Positions 17,089-28,957 of a stretch of DNA of 64,000 nt are shown here, piece by piece; within the stretch, counting starts at the first letter, position 1; each line of letters starts with the position of its first letter. Location of the stretch: contig NZ_PDCG01000001.1 of the NCBI RefSeq assembly GCF_003315635.1, positions 124,001 through 188,000 of the forward strand. The letters are read 5' to 3'. The stretch is from Bifidobacterium aemilianum (GTDB lineage: Bacteria > Actinomycetota > Actinomycetes > Actinomycetales > Bifidobacteriaceae). The notes below the pieces were generated by a model, which saw nothing but the letters and a program-made list of their open reading frames with translations, did no database searches and was not told the DNA's origin. The translations under genes and the position numbers were made by a program.

Positions 17089-18294
17089 TTAGGACTCAGG
17101 CTGGGGACCATGGCCACGATGGTGCCGCTTACCTGGCTTGTTTGGCTTGGAGGCCTGGCCGTCACCACCCTTGCCCTCATGGCCACGACCACCGTCGAGG
17201 ACCGGCTTGATGAAGTCGGGGAACTCCATGGCCTTGCGGTCGACCAGGGACTCGGGATGGGTCTCGTCATACCCCTGCATGTAGCGGGTACGGCGCCAAT
17301 GCCTGATGGAGGCGTTGGAACCTTGGTGGTGGACGTGGTACTGACGGGGTCCGCCGCCGTAGTGGTTCTCGTCGAGCTCCTTGGCCACCGCTATCTGGTT
17401 GACGTTGGAGGCATCCATGATGGCCAGGGGTGCCACGGCCTCCACCTCGGTGGGAGCGGCCGTACGCTTCTGCATATGCTCAGGGAGCCAGCGGGCCAGC
17501 TGCGAGAGCAGCCAGCAGACGATGAAGTAGATCACCGCTGCGACCACCAGGGTCTGCAGGATGTTGAAGTACATGGACCCCAAACGCCTGGACTCCTGCA
17601 GGAGATCCGTATACATGATGATGGACCCCAGGGCCGTGTCCTTAAGGACCACCACCAGCTGGGTGACAGCTGCCGGCAGCATGGCGTACAAGGCCTGGGG
17701 CACCTCGATCTGCATAAGGGATTGGGTATGGGTCAAGCCCAGAGCCAGGGAGGCCTCACGCTGGCCGTTGGGGAGGTTGCCCACACCGGAGCGCACCAGC
17801 TCGGCGACTACGGAACCGTTGTAGAGAATCAGCCCGATGACCACAGCCCAGTATGCGGCCTGGCTGATGCCGGCGAAGGCGAACCACCGCCAGAAGAAGA
17901 TCATCATGAGCAGCACGGGCACAGCCCTGCAGAACTCCACGATCAGACCGGATACGAAGCGCAGGACGACGCTGGGCAGCAGTCGCCCAATGCCGAACAG
18001 GAGACCGAAGACCAGGGAACCGATAACGGCCACCACGGAGGCCTTGATGGTCATCCACAGGCCAGGCAGGTAGAAGTCGGTCCAGGCCTCACCGTCAAGT
18101 GCCGGCTTCCAGAGCTCCCAGCTCAGCTGGTTCTCACCATCCGGCGGGTTGTGGAGTCTCATGAGGATGAGCACGATGAGCAGGACAAAGACCACGGCCG
18201 CAATCCAGTTGACCGTGCGGATGGTCTTGCGCCCCTTGGGACCAGGTTGGTCGAAGAGCAATGCGCTTTCGTTTGATGATGCCATCGAGGTCAC
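17089..18294 (-). CDS. gluD: Glutamate ABC transporter permease GluD
   Basis: Second permease of the polar amino acid (HAAT) importer. It has one N-terminal helix, a periplasmic segment, then the transmembrane domain with the EAA-like loop SGVGNLPNGQREASLALGLT that docks on the ATPase. The last hydrophobic helix ends near residue 280. About 115 hydrophilic residues follow, ending in a Gly/His/Lys-rich tail, well beyond the roughly 220-280 residues common for such permeases. The ATG overlaps the gluC stop. Gene order gluA-B-C-D matches the corynebacterial glutamate system. Confidence 0.85.
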   Translation of the reverse strand: MTSMASSNESALLFDQPGPKGRKTIRTVNWIAAVVFVLLIVLILMRLHNPPDGENQLSWELWKPALDGEAWTDFYLPGLWMTIKASVVAVIGSLVFGLLFGIGRLLPSVVLRFVSGLIVEFCRAVPVLLMMIFFWRWFAFAGISQAAYWAVVIGLILYNGSVVAELVRSGVGNLPNGQREASLALGLTHTQSLMQIEVPQALYAMLPAAVTQLVVVLKDTALGSIIMYTDLLQESRRLGSMYFNILQTLVVAAVIYFIVCWLLSQLARWLPEHMQKRTAAPTEVEAVAPLAIMDASNVNQIAVAKELDENHYGGGPRQYHVHHQGSNASIRHWRRTRYMQGYDETHPESLVDRKAMEFPDFIKPVLDGGRGHEGKGGDGQASKPNKPGKRHHRGHGPQPES

Positions 18295-18968
18295 CTCCTT
18301 ACCGCGAGCTTGTTGGACAGATAGGTGGTCAGGGCGCCGATGGGCAGGACCAGGATCACATAGCCCATGGCGAAGATGAGGAAGATGGCCACAATGGAGT
18401 TGGCATGGAACTCGATCATCTCGCTCATGAGTGTGGAGCTCTCCGTGGTGACAGAGGCAGCCGCCGCCACGGTGGAGTTCTTCAAAAGGGCGATGAAGGT
18501 GTTGCCCAGAGGTGCCACCGAACCACGGAAGGCCTGGGGCAGGATGATCCCGCCAGCCGACTGAATGAAGCTCAGCCCCAAAGCCCTGGCCGCCTCGGCC
18601 TGGCCCAGAGGCACCGTATTGATGCCCGAACGCAGGGATTCACAGACGAAGGCCGCTGTGTAGAGGGACAGGCCCACCACCGCCAGCCAGAAGAAGTTGA
18701 CGGCGAATTCGTCCGAGAAGCTCAGCTTGAGCTGGGCGAAGACACCCAAAACCATGAAGACCATGATGATGGTCAGCGGCATGTTCTGGAAGAACTCCAC
18801 ATAGCCCGCCGCCACGGTCCTGAGGGAGGACACAGGCGAGATGCGCATGATGACCAGAATGACACCCAGAATCAGAGAGAAGAGGGCGGCCCAGAGGGTC
18901 AGTTCTATGTTGACCAGGAAGGCCCCGGGAATGTTGTACTCGCTGAAGAGCTTGATGAACTCTGACAT
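18291..18968 (-). CDS. gluC: Glutamate ABC transporter permease GluC
   Basis: First permease of the glutamate importer, 225 residues with five predicted helices. The docking loop ESLRSGINTVPLGQAEAARA is the conserved EAA motif of polar amino acid permeases. The start is ATG 18968, set by GGGGAG; the open frame extends upstream but overlaps gluB and lacks a ribosome site. It overlaps gluD by four bases and follows gluB by one base, so the genes form a tight operon. Confidence 0.88.
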   Translation of the reverse strand: MSEFIKLFSEYNIPGAFLVNIELTLWAALFSLILGVILVIMRISPVSSLRTVAAGYVEFFQNMPLTIIMVFMVLGVFAQLKLSFSDEFAVNFFWLAVVGLSLYTAAFVCESLRSGINTVPLGQAEAARALGLSFIQSAGGIILPQAFRGSVAPLGNTFIALLKNSTVAAAASVTTESSTLMSEMIEFHANSIVAIFLIFAMGYVILVLPIGALTTYLSNKLAVRR

Positions 18969-18969
18969 G

Positions 18970-19821
18970 TCACTCCCCTTCCTTGGGTGTAGGCGGATTG
19001 TAGCGTGGATCAGGAGAGAAATGACTGCCCTTGGTGTTGTCCTCCAAGGCACGCTGCCAGGAACCGTTGGTGATCATGTCGGTCAGGGCCGCGTTGATCT
19101 TCTTGGCCAGTTCCTTATCTCCCTTCTTGATGCCCACACCGTAGTATTCCTGGGTGAAGGGCTTGCCGATCAGGCGAAGCCTGCCCCGGGATGCGGAGGC
19201 GAGTCCGGCCAGCAGGACGTCATCCGTGGTCACCGCATCCACAATGCCGGAGAAGAGGGCTGTGGCGCACTCGGCGTATCCGGGCTGCTCCATGAGCTGG
19301 ACCTCCGAGGCGAACCTCTGCTTGACGGTGACGGCCGAGGTGGACCCAGTCACCGAGCACAGGCGCTTGCCGTTGAGGTCATTGGGGCCAGTGATCGAAT
19401 GGTCGTCCTTACGGACCATCAGGTCCTGGCCGGCCACCAGGTATGGCCCGGCGAAGGAGACGGCCTTCTTGCGCTCGTCCGTGATGGAGTATGAGGCCAG
19501 GATCATGTCCACGTCCCCATTCTGGAGCATGGCCTCACGCTGCTTGGATGGGGCCTCCTTCCAGACGATCTGATCCTCCTGGTAGCCCAGCTTCTTGGCC
19601 ACGTAGGTCGCCACGTCAACATCAAAGCCGACATAGGTGCCGGCCTTCTTGAAGCCCAGACCCGGCTGGTCGAACTTGATGCCGATGCGAATCTTGCCCG
19701 CCTCCTTGTCCGACCCGCAGGCCGCCAGGGAGAATACACAGGCACAGGCGCATAGACCCGCCAGCAGGCTCCGCCAGATCCGGCCTATCCGCCTTCCTGG
19801 TGCTTGTTCATAGTGTTTCAT
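18970..19821 (-). CDS. gluB: Glutamate-binding lipoprotein GluB
   Basis: Extracellular solute-binding protein, 283 residues, family 3 (PBP type 2). A basic N-terminus, a hydrophobic stretch and the lipobox LAAC (Cys35) give lipid anchoring. The family features IRIGIKFDQPGLGF, GTYVGFDVDVATYVA, DMILASYSITDERKK and the Arg/Lys contacts around VRKDD are visible. It delivers glutamate (or a related polar amino acid) to GluC/GluD. Sixty-eight bases separate it from gluA. Substrate is inferred from operon order and family. Confidence 0.88.
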   Translation of the reverse strand: MKHYEQAPGRRIGRIWRSLLAGLCACACVFSLAACGSDKEAGKIRIGIKFDQPGLGFKKAGTYVGFDVDVATYVAKKLGYQEDQIVWKEAPSKQREAMLQNGDVDMILASYSITDERKKAVSFAGPYLVAGQDLMVRKDDHSITGPNDLNGKRLCSVTGSTSAVTVKQRFASEVQLMEQPGYAECATALFSGIVDAVTTDDVLLAGLASASRGRLRLIGKPFTQEYYGVGIKKGDKELAKKINAALTDMITNGSWQRALEDNTKGSHFSPDPRYNPPTPKEGE

Positions 19822-19889
19822 AGATTTTCTTTCTTTCCCTACCGCATGCTTCCTATCTCATCCATGGTCAGCCCGCCCTGGGCCCGACC

Positions 19890-20708
19890 TCAGTGGGTGA
19901 GGATCTTGGAGAGGAAGTCATGGGCCCGCTGGGTCTTGGGATGCTCGAAGAACTCGTCGGGGGTGTTCTCCTCAAGAATGCGCCCATCGGCCATGAACAC
20001 GATCTTGTCGGCCGCCTTGCGCGCGAATCCCATCTCGTGGGTCACGCAGATCATGGTCATGCCTTCCTGGGCCAGCTCAATCATGACATCGAGAACCTCG
20101 TTGACCATCTCGGGGTCCAGAGCCGACGTGGGCTCATCAAAGAGCATGATCTTGGGCTTCATGGCCAGAGCACGGGCAATGGCCACACGCTGCTGCTGGC
20201 CGCCGGACAGCTGGGAGGGCATCTTGGAGGCCTGTGATTCAACACCCACCCGCGTGAGCATGTCCATGGCCAGGTCCTCGGCATCCTTGCGATCCATATG
20301 CCGCACCTTGATGGGGGCCAAGGTCACGTTGTCCAGAATGGTCTTGTTAGCGAAGAGGTTGAAGGACTGGAAGACCATGCCCACCTCGGCCCGCAGGTTG
20401 GCCAGGTCCTTGCCCTCCTCGGGCAGGGGCTCGCCGTCGATGCGGATGACGCCGGAATCAATCGACTCCAGACGGTTGATGGTCCGGCACATGGTGGACT
20501 TGCCGGAGCCGGAGGGCCCTACGACCACCAGCACCTCGCCCTTGGTGACCTTGAGGTTGATGTCCTTGAGGACATGGAGCCTGCCGAAATGCTTCTCGAC
20601 GTGGGACAGTTCAACCAGAGTGTGATTGGTGTCTATATTCGCACCTGCGCCGCTACGAGCCGTGGTCGGCGAGCTGGCGACAGTCGGATTGGATATGTTT
20701 TCGCTCAT
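19890..20708 (-). CDS. gluA: Glutamate ABC transporter ATP-binding protein GluA
   Basis: ATPase of the glutamate importer, 272 residues. Walker [10 protein letters not shown] at 64-72, signature [16 protein letters not shown], Walker [15 protein letters not shown] and the His switch CVTHEMGF are all present. The first 30 residues are a low-complexity extension not needed for the fold. A TATACT -10 element (20721-20716 on the reverse strand) ends seven bases before the ATG with no ribosome site between, which suggests a leaderless transcript. First gene of gluABCD. Confidence 0.92.
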   Translation of the reverse strand: MSENISNPTVASSPTTARSGAGANIDTNHTLVELSHVEKHFGRLHVLKDINLKVTKGEVLVVVGPSGSGKSTMCRTINRLESIDSGVIRIDGEPLPEEGKDLANLRAEVGMVFQSFNLFANKTILDNVTLAPIKVRHMDRKDAEDLAMDMLTRVGVESQASKMPSQLSGGQQQRVAIARALAMKPKIMLFDEPTSALDPEMVNEVLDVMIELAQEGMTMICVTHEMGFARKAADKIVFMADGRILEENTPDEFFEHPKTQRAHDFLSKILTH

Positions 20709-21027
20709 AGACGGCAGTATAACCGTGTCTTGTTACCAGGGTTTGACTTGTTCATCAGTTCCGAGGCTCGACGCCGTTACTCAAAGCATTTTAATGGTGA
20801 AGGTTCATGCTTACATGCATAGCCGCTATGCCCTGACAAGAGTAAGACGAGAGACTGCCGAGCTTTACGGATCCACGAAAACACCAATCGGATGTCAGTC
20901 GGTTACGGCTTTGTTACGAGTATAACCGGATATCGGTTTTTCCCGGCATATTGCAAGGAACCTCCGTCTGCTGCACTTGCATATGCACGACGAAGGCTCC
21001 TGAAGACCAATAAGTCAACCTTACTGG
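20709..21027. promoter_or_regulatory. gluA upstream region between aspS and gluA
   Basis: This 319-base gap must hold the gluA promoter. Reverse-strand CGGTTATACT occurs twice, at 20725-20716 (next to gluA) and at 20928-20919, giving two candidate -10 elements 203 bases apart. Good -35 boxes are not seen. A small hairpin GCATAG-CCG-CTATGC lies at 20817-20831. A weak hairpin at 21006-21028 overlaps the aspS stop. No coding frame is convincing. Confidence 0.4.
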
Positions 21028-22824
21028 TTACTCGTCCTCGTCCGGGTCGTAGTCGACGCCGGTCTCGGCGCGCTGGGCGTCGGAGATGGGGGCCGGGGCT
21101 CCGGTCAGGGGGTCGCGGCCGCCGCCGGCCTTGGGGAAGGCGATGACATCGCGGATGGAGGAGGCACCGGCCAGAATCGACACGGCACGGTCCCAGCCGA
21201 AGGCGATGCCAGCGTGGGGTGGTGCGCCATACTTGAAGGCCTCCAGCAGGAAGCCAAACTTCTCCTGGGCCTCATCCTTGTCGATGCCGAGCACGTTGAG
21301 CACCCGGTCCTGAATGTCGTCACGGTGGATACGGACCGAACCGCCGCCCATCTCCTCGCCATTGCAAACAATGTCGTAGGAATCGCTCATGGCATGCTCC
21401 GGGTCCTGGTCGAAGCTGTCGATCCAGTCGGCAGAGGGCATGGTGAAGGGGTGGTGCATGGAGGTCCACTTGGAATGGCCGACCGCCACGTCATCGTCAT
21501 CGGGGTCGTCGGTACGCTTGAAGAGCGGGAAGTCGACCACCCAGGTGAAGGCGAACTCATCGGGCTTGAGCAGTCCGGCACGGTCGGCGATCTCCACGCG
21601 GGCGGCACCCAGGAGCAGCTGGGAGGATTCACGGCCACCGGCAGCGAAGAAGACGGCATCGCCGTTCTGGGCTCCCACAGCCTCCTTGAGGCCGGCCCGC
21701 TCCTGCTCGGACAGGTTCTTGGCCACAGGACCCTTGAGCTCCCCATCCTGACCAAAGACCACGTAGGCCAGCCCCTTGGCGCCACGCTGCCTGGCCCATT
21801 CCTGCCAGGCGTCGAACTGCCTGCGTGGGGTGTCCGCACCACCCTCGAAGCGGACGGCACCCACATAGGGTGCCTGGAAGACCCGGAAGGGGGTGTCCTT
21901 GAAGTAGTCGGTCAGCTCCACTATGGGGTTGCCGAAGCGCAGGTCGGGCTTGTCGGAGCCATACTTATCCATGGCCTCCTGCCAGGAGATACGGGGCAGG
22001 GGCAGCCTGACCTCATGGCCCTGAGTCTTCCAGATGGCGGCGATGACCTTCTCGGCCATGGCCATGACATCCTCCTGGTCCACGTAGGCCATCTCCATGT
22101 CCAGCTGGGTGAACTCGGGCTGACGGTCGGCACGGAAGTCCTCGTCGCGGTAACAGCGGGCCAGCTGGTAGTAACGCTCCACGCCACCGACCATAAGGAG
22201 CTGCTTGAGGAGCTGGGGGGACTGGGGCAGGGCGTACCAGGAGCCGGGCACCAAGCGGGCCGGCACCACGAAGTCCCGGGCACCCTCAGGAGTCGACTTG
22301 ATGAAGGTGGGGGTCTCCACCTCGGTGAAGTCCATCTCCTCCAAGGCATGGCGGGCGGCCTTGGTCATATCGGAACGAAGCTTGAGGTTGTACTGCATGG
22401 CCGGGCGCCGCAAGTCCAGGTAGCGGTACTTGAGCCGCACATCCTCACCGGGCAGCTTGTTCTCCGACTCATTCTCCAGGGCCGTGGAGACTTGGAAGGG
22501 CAGGGCATCCGCCTTGGCCAGGACCTTCAGGCCCTCAACGACCACCTCCACCTTGCCGGTGGTCAGGTGCTCATTCTCGTTGCCTTCGGGCCGCTCGCGA
22601 ACCTCACCGGTCAGCTGGACCACGTACTCGCTACGCAGGGGGCGGGCGACCTCCTCGTCATAGATGACAACCTGGACCAGACCGGTCGAGTCACGCAGAT
22701 CAATGAAAGCGACTCCGCCATGGTCCCTGCGGCGGTCCACCCAACCGGCCAGGGTGACCTTCTGTCCAACCAGCGCCTCACTGACCTCAGTGGCATGATG
22801 TGTTCTATAAGCCGTCTGGCCCAT
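21028..22824 (-). CDS. aspS: Aspartyl-tRNA synthetase
   Basis: Class IIb aminoacyl-tRNA synthetase, 598 residues, the bacterial-type length. The N-terminal OB anticodon-binding domain has [20 protein letters not shown]. Motif 1 follows, motif 2 is [21 protein letters not shown], the bacterial GAD insertion is in the middle, and motif 3 is [13 protein letters not shown] near residue 550. It charges tRNA-Asp. The preceding gene on the same strand is hisS, 59 bases away, a common pair in bacteria, so co-transcription is likely. Confidence 0.97.
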   Translation of the reverse strand: MGQTAYRTHHATEVSEALVGQKVTLAGWVDRRRDHGGVAFIDLRDSTGLVQVVIYDEEVARPLRSEYVVQLTGEVRERPEGNENEHLTTGKVEVVVEGLKVLAKADALPFQVSTALENESENKLPGEDVRLKYRYLDLRRPAMQYNLKLRSDMTKAARHALEEMDFTEVETPTFIKSTPEGARDFVVPARLVPGSWYALPQSPQLLKQLLMVGGVERYYQLARCYRDEDFRADRQPEFTQLDMEMAYVDQEDVMAMAEKVIAAIWKTQGHEVRLPLPRISWQEAMDKYGSDKPDLRFGNPIVELTDYFKDTPFRVFQAPYVGAVRFEGGADTPRRQFDAWQEWARQRGAKGLAYVVFGQDGELKGPVAKNLSEQERAGLKEAVGAQNGDAVFFAAGGRESSQLLLGAARVEIADRAGLLKPDEFAFTWVVDFPLFKRTDDPDDDDVAVGHSKWTSMHHPFTMPSADWIDSFDQDPEHAMSDSYDIVCNGEEMGGGSVRIHRDDIQDRVLNVLGIDKDEAQEKFGFLLEAFKYGAPPHAGIAFGWDRAVSILAGASSIRDVIAFPKAGGGRDPLTGAPAPISDAQRAETGVDYDPDEDE

Positions 22825-22883
22825 GCTTCCTCTATTCCTTGTTCTCTTCTTGCAAAAGCGCTTGATTACGCGGTTTTCGAGCC

Positions 22884-24263
22884 CTATACGCGAACCGTTT
22901 GACGGGCATACAGCCTATCGGGTTCCCAAGACTTGGCATCGGCCGGAGTCTGGTCCCCGCTGATGATGTTCTTGACCTGGTCACCCTCCTGGCCCACCTG
23001 TGGGGGGAACCAGACATATGGTATGCCCAACTTGTCGGCATATTTGATCTGCTTGCCAAGCTTCGCCGCCGTGGGGGCCACGTCGGCGGCGATGCCCCTT
23101 GCCCGCAAGGCATTGGCAATGGCATTGGAGGTGGCCCTGTCGGCCTCGTCCCAGACGGCCACCAGCACCGAGGCCGGTGAGACCCGGGAAGCCTGGGCAC
23201 CAGCGGTGTGCAGTATGTAGGAGACCAGACGGGACAGGCCGATGGACAGACCCACACCCGGGTAGCGCTTGTTGCCCTGGCTGGCCAGGTTGTCGTACCT
23301 GCCACCGGAGCAGATGGAGCCCAGGCCCTCCGCCCCCTCCAGGAAGGTCTCATAGACGGACCCTGTGTAGTAATCCAGTCCACGGGCGATCTTCAGATCG
23401 GCGACGACCGAGCCTGGGCGTATCTGGGCGGCCTGGTCAACAATCATCGCCAGGGTGTCCAGTCCCTGCCGGGCCAACTGGTAGGCGTCGCTCTCCTGGC
23501 GGACGCCATGTTTGGCGCACAAGTCGTCGAAGCGCTCCAGGAGCTCGCCACCATCGGCGGCGGTCAGCTGGGCCAACTCCAGGCAGGCATGGGCCTGGGA
23601 CTCATTGGCCCCGCAGTCCTTAACCAGGAGCTTGGCCACCTCGTCGGCCCCGATCTTGTCGAGCTTGTCGATCTCCCGCAGCACACCTTCGATGTCCTCA
23701 AGGCCCAACCCCCGGTAGAAGCCTTCGGATAGTTTGCGATTGTTGGCGTGGACCGTTGCCTTGGGCAGGCCCAGGTCCCGCAGCTCCTCAAGGCCCGCGA
23801 CCATGACCAGGGGCAGTTCGACCTCATAGTGGTCAGGCAGGTCACCGTTGCCGATCACGTCGATGTCGGCCTGGACGAACTCGCGGAAGCGTCCCTCCTG
23901 GGGGCGCTCCCCCCTCCAGACCTTCTGCATCTGCCAACGCTTGAAGGGGAAGACCAGGTCGCCCGAATGCTCCACCACGTAACGGCTCAGGGGCACCGTC
24001 AGGTCGAAGTGGAGACCAAGACGGTCCTCAATTGGCGTGTCGGACTCATGACCCACCTCCTGGAGTCTGGAGAGCAGGTAGATCTCCTTGCTGGTCTCCC
24101 CTTTCTTGAGCAGACTCACCCCCTGCTCCACAGCGCGTGTCTCAATGCCGATGAAACCATTGAGCTCGAAAACCTTGCGCAGCTTGTCAATGACGGTCTG
24201 CTCGACCACCCTTTGCGAGGGTAGCCATTCAGGAAATCCTGATATTGATGCACCTTTAGCCAT
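22884..24263 (-). CDS. hisS: Histidyl-tRNA synthetase
   Basis: Class IIa synthetase, 459 residues. [15 protein letters not shown] begins the catalytic core, motif 2 is the [16 protein letters not shown]-type loop, and the histidine-specific block is [16 protein letters not shown]. Motif 3 is [12 protein letters not shown]. The C-terminal anticodon-binding domain is complete. Upstream of aspS in the same direction, and divergent from the DUF349 gene across about 90 bases. Confidence 0.97.
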   Translation of the reverse strand: MAKGASISGFPEWLPSQRVVEQTVIDKLRKVFELNGFIGIETRAVEQGVSLLKKGETSKEIYLLSRLQEVGHESDTPIEDRLGLHFDLTVPLSRYVVEHSGDLVFPFKRWQMQKVWRGERPQEGRFREFVQADIDVIGNGDLPDHYEVELPLVMVAGLEELRDLGLPKATVHANNRKLSEGFYRGLGLEDIEGVLREIDKLDKIGADEVAKLLVKDCGANESQAHACLELAQLTAADGGELLERFDDLCAKHGVRQESDAYQLARQGLDTLAMIVDQAAQIRPGSVVADLKIARGLDYYTGSVYETFLEGAEGLGSICSGGRYDNLASQGNKRYPGVGLSIGLSRLVSYILHTAGAQASRVSPASVLVAVWDEADRATSNAIANALRARGIAADVAPTAAKLGKQIKYADKLGIPYVWFPPQVGQEGDQVKNIISGDQTPADAKSWEPDRLYARQTVRV

Positions 24264-24352
24264 AATTCCCTATACTAAGAGATGTTGTGGAAAACATGAC
24301 CTCCTTCGGTCACTTCCCCACGATGCTATTCACGAAGCTTAAGGAGCTGGCC

Positions 24353-25840
24353 ATGGCCGACGAAACCGTCACCGAAACCGAGAACACCACCCAAACCCCC
24401 GCATCGGCAACGACGGCGGGGCAAGAATCCCAGGTAGCTCCTGCCCCCCAGCAAGCTCAGGAGACGACAGCGAAGGCCGAGCCTGCCGATAAGCCTGGTG
24501 AAGCCGCTGCCGAGTCGGACCACGCCCCCTCCCCGGCCGCCCTGGCCAAGAAGCCCGCCCAACACACCATCGCCGCTCCTGTGGTCAATTACTCCCAGGA
24601 GGACATCAAGGCCGCCGAGGCCTTCGGCCATGTGGACGATGAGGGCAAGGTATTCGTCAAGGAAGGCGAATCCGAACGCGAGGTCGGCCAGTTCCCCGGA
24701 GCCAGCAAGGAGGAGGCGCTGGACCTCTATGTCCGCCGCTTCCTGGACCTCAAGGCCAAGCTGGACCTCTTCGCCAGCCGTCTGAAGGCGGCGAACATCA
24801 AGCCCAAGGAGATCGATGAGTCAATCACCTCGCTCGCCGAAGAGACTGACAAGCCTGAGGTCGTGGGCAACATCGCAGCGCTGAGGGAGGAGTTTGAGTC
24901 CCTCAAGCAGCAGGGTGAGACCAAAAAGCAGGAGCTGGCCGAGGCGCGCAAGGCAGCCGTAGCCAAGGCTCTTGAGGAGCGTACCGCCATCGTCGAGCGG
25001 GCCGAGGCCATAGCCGACTCGCTCGATATGGAGCGGACCAACTGGAAGGACACCGCTGAAAAGTTCCGTGCCCTCTTCGAGGAGTGGCAGCAGCACCAGA
25101 AAACCACGGTGCGGCTGAACAAGACCGATGCCGACCAACTCTGGAAGCGCTTCTCCTCGGCTCGCACGCGCTTCAACCAGGAACGCCGCAAGTGGGCCCA
25201 GAACCGCGATAGCGAACGCAGCAACGTCAAGCAGCTCAAGGAAGCGATCATCAAGGAGGCCGAGGAGATTAAGGACTCGACCGACTGGGGCGAGACTTCC
25301 CGTAAATTCCGTGATCTCATGGACCGCTGGCGCCAGGCGGGTCGGGCCGGACGCAAGGAAGACGATGAGCTGTGGACCCGGTTCCGAGCCTCCGCCGATG
25401 TCTTCTTCGATGCCCGCCAGGCCGACCGCGACAAGATGAACTCAGCGGAGAAGGAGAACCTGGCCAAGAAGGAGGAGCTCCTCACGCAGGCCCAGGCCCT
25501 CCTGCCGGTTGCCGATGAGGAGGCCGCCAAGAAGGCCCGCCAGGCCCTTTCCGACATCCAGGACCAGTGGGATCAGATCGGGTATGTGCCCCGGGATGAT
25601 GTCCACCGCATCGAAAGCGCCCTGGACTCCGTCGACCAGCAGATCAAGGCCGTCGAGGATTCAGCCTGGAAGCAGACCGACCCTGAGGCGGACGCCCGTA
25701 AGTCCAGCTTCGAGCTCCAACTCCAGGCTCAACTGGAGGAACTCGACCAGCAGATCGCCGCTGAGACCGACCCCAAGAAGAAGGCCAGTCTGGAGGCCGA
25801 AAAGGCAACAAAGGAACAGTGGATGAACGCCGTGAAGTAA
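24353..25840 (+). CDS. DUF349 domain-containing protein
   Basis: Cytosolic 495-residue protein, largely alpha-helical. After an 80-residue Ala/Pro/Glu-rich start come several DUF349 repeats, recognisable by W-x-x-G/T-x-x-F-R-x-L-x-x-x-W: TNWKDTAEKFRALFEEWQQ, TDWGETSRKFRDLMDRWRQ and a looser third, followed by charged coiled coil to the end. The function of DUF349 proteins is not firmly established. ATG 24353 is supported by TAAGGAG; the frame extends upstream to 24287 without a good ribosome site. It ends with a clear terminator. Confidence 0.85.
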   Translation: MADETVTETENTTQTPASATTAGQESQVAPAPQQAQETTAKAEPADKPGEAAAESDHAPSPAALAKKPAQHTIAAPVVNYSQEDIKAAEAFGHVDDEGKVFVKEGESEREVGQFPGASKEEALDLYVRRFLDLKAKLDLFASRLKAANIKPKEIDESITSLAEETDKPEVVGNIAALREEFESLKQQGETKKQELAEARKAAVAKALEERTAIVERAEAIADSLDMERTNWKDTAEKFRALFEEWQQHQKTTVRLNKTDADQLWKRFSSARTRFNQERRKWAQNRDSERSNVKQLKEAIIKEAEEIKDSTDWGETSRKFRDLMDRWRQAGRAGRKEDDELWTRFRASADVFFDARQADRDKMNSAEKENLAKKEELLTQAQALLPVADEEAAKKARQALSDIQDQWDQIGYVPRDDVHRIESALDSVDQQIKAVEDSAWKQTDPEADARKSSFELQLQAQLEELDQQIAAETDPKKKASLEAEKATKEQWMNAVK

Positions 25841-25857
25841 TTCACCCACTAACGCCA

Positions 25858-25900
25858 AAGGCCGTGTGTCCGCCCCCTGCCGGGTTGGGCACACGGCCTT
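25858..25900 (+). terminator. Terminator of the DUF349 gene
   Basis: Eleven-base perfect arms AAGGCCGTGTG (25858-25868) and their complement (25890-25900), a 21-base loop, then CTTCT. It starts 18 bases after the stop codon. Confidence 0.8.
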
Positions 25901-26085
25901 CTTCTATGCATGTTTGCTGGGACAATCAACACAATCAAACAAGCGGTTACTCCTCCTCAGGTGCTCCTTTCCTCGAGCCATGAGTGCATACCACTAGATA
26001 CCGAAAACCCAGACCAAGACATAGCCTCACAGCGACTCAGATTGACCGGAACCGACAGGGCGGCATGCAGACAGGCAATTGGACG

Positions 26086-26139
26086 GAATGACCAAGTGGC
26101 TCTGACAGACAGGTGTCTGTCAGAGCCACTTGGTCATTC
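26086..26139 (-). terminator. Very long perfect hairpin after clpC
   Basis: Twenty-six-base perfect arms (26086-26111 and 26114-26139) with only GG between them, so the real loop uses the innermost pairs. It begins 22 bases beyond the clpC stop. No U-tract follows on the clpC strand. It is presumably a terminator or 3'-end stabiliser. Confidence 0.7.
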
Positions 26140-26161
26140 GGCTCAGGGCCGAGATGCGGGA

Positions 26162-28792
<2,631 letters not shown>

Positions 28793-28869
28793 GCTTGTCC
28801 TTCCAATCTTTGTTGTCTGTGCAACACTCTACCGATGCTCAGTGACGATTATTTCCCCTGCAAAAGGAA

Positions 28870-28886
28870 TTGCGCTAAGAACGCAA
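28870..28886 (-). promoter_or_regulatory. Inverted repeat upstream of clpC, possible ClgR site
   Basis: TTGCG (28870-28874) and CGCAA (28882-28886) flank seven bases; the whole reads CGCTAAGAACGC in the middle. It resembles, but does not exactly match, the ClgR box known upstream of actinobacterial clp genes. Location 78-94 bases before the clpC ATG is suitable for an activator. Confidence 0.35.
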
Positions 28887-28957
28887 AGGCCAAGTGCCGG
28901 GCCAAAAGTGCCCGATGGCTTCCCACTGGCTGCCCTGGCGGCCACAGCTCCGGCCGA

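Noticed and set aside
16744-18276. 510-codon open frame on the + strand opposite the helicase start and gluD
   Set aside because: It covers parts of two real genes and the gluD terminator; composition is shadow-like.
21214-22902. 562-codon open frame on the + strand opposite aspS
   Set aside because: Antisense shadow of an unmistakable aspartyl-tRNA synthetase.
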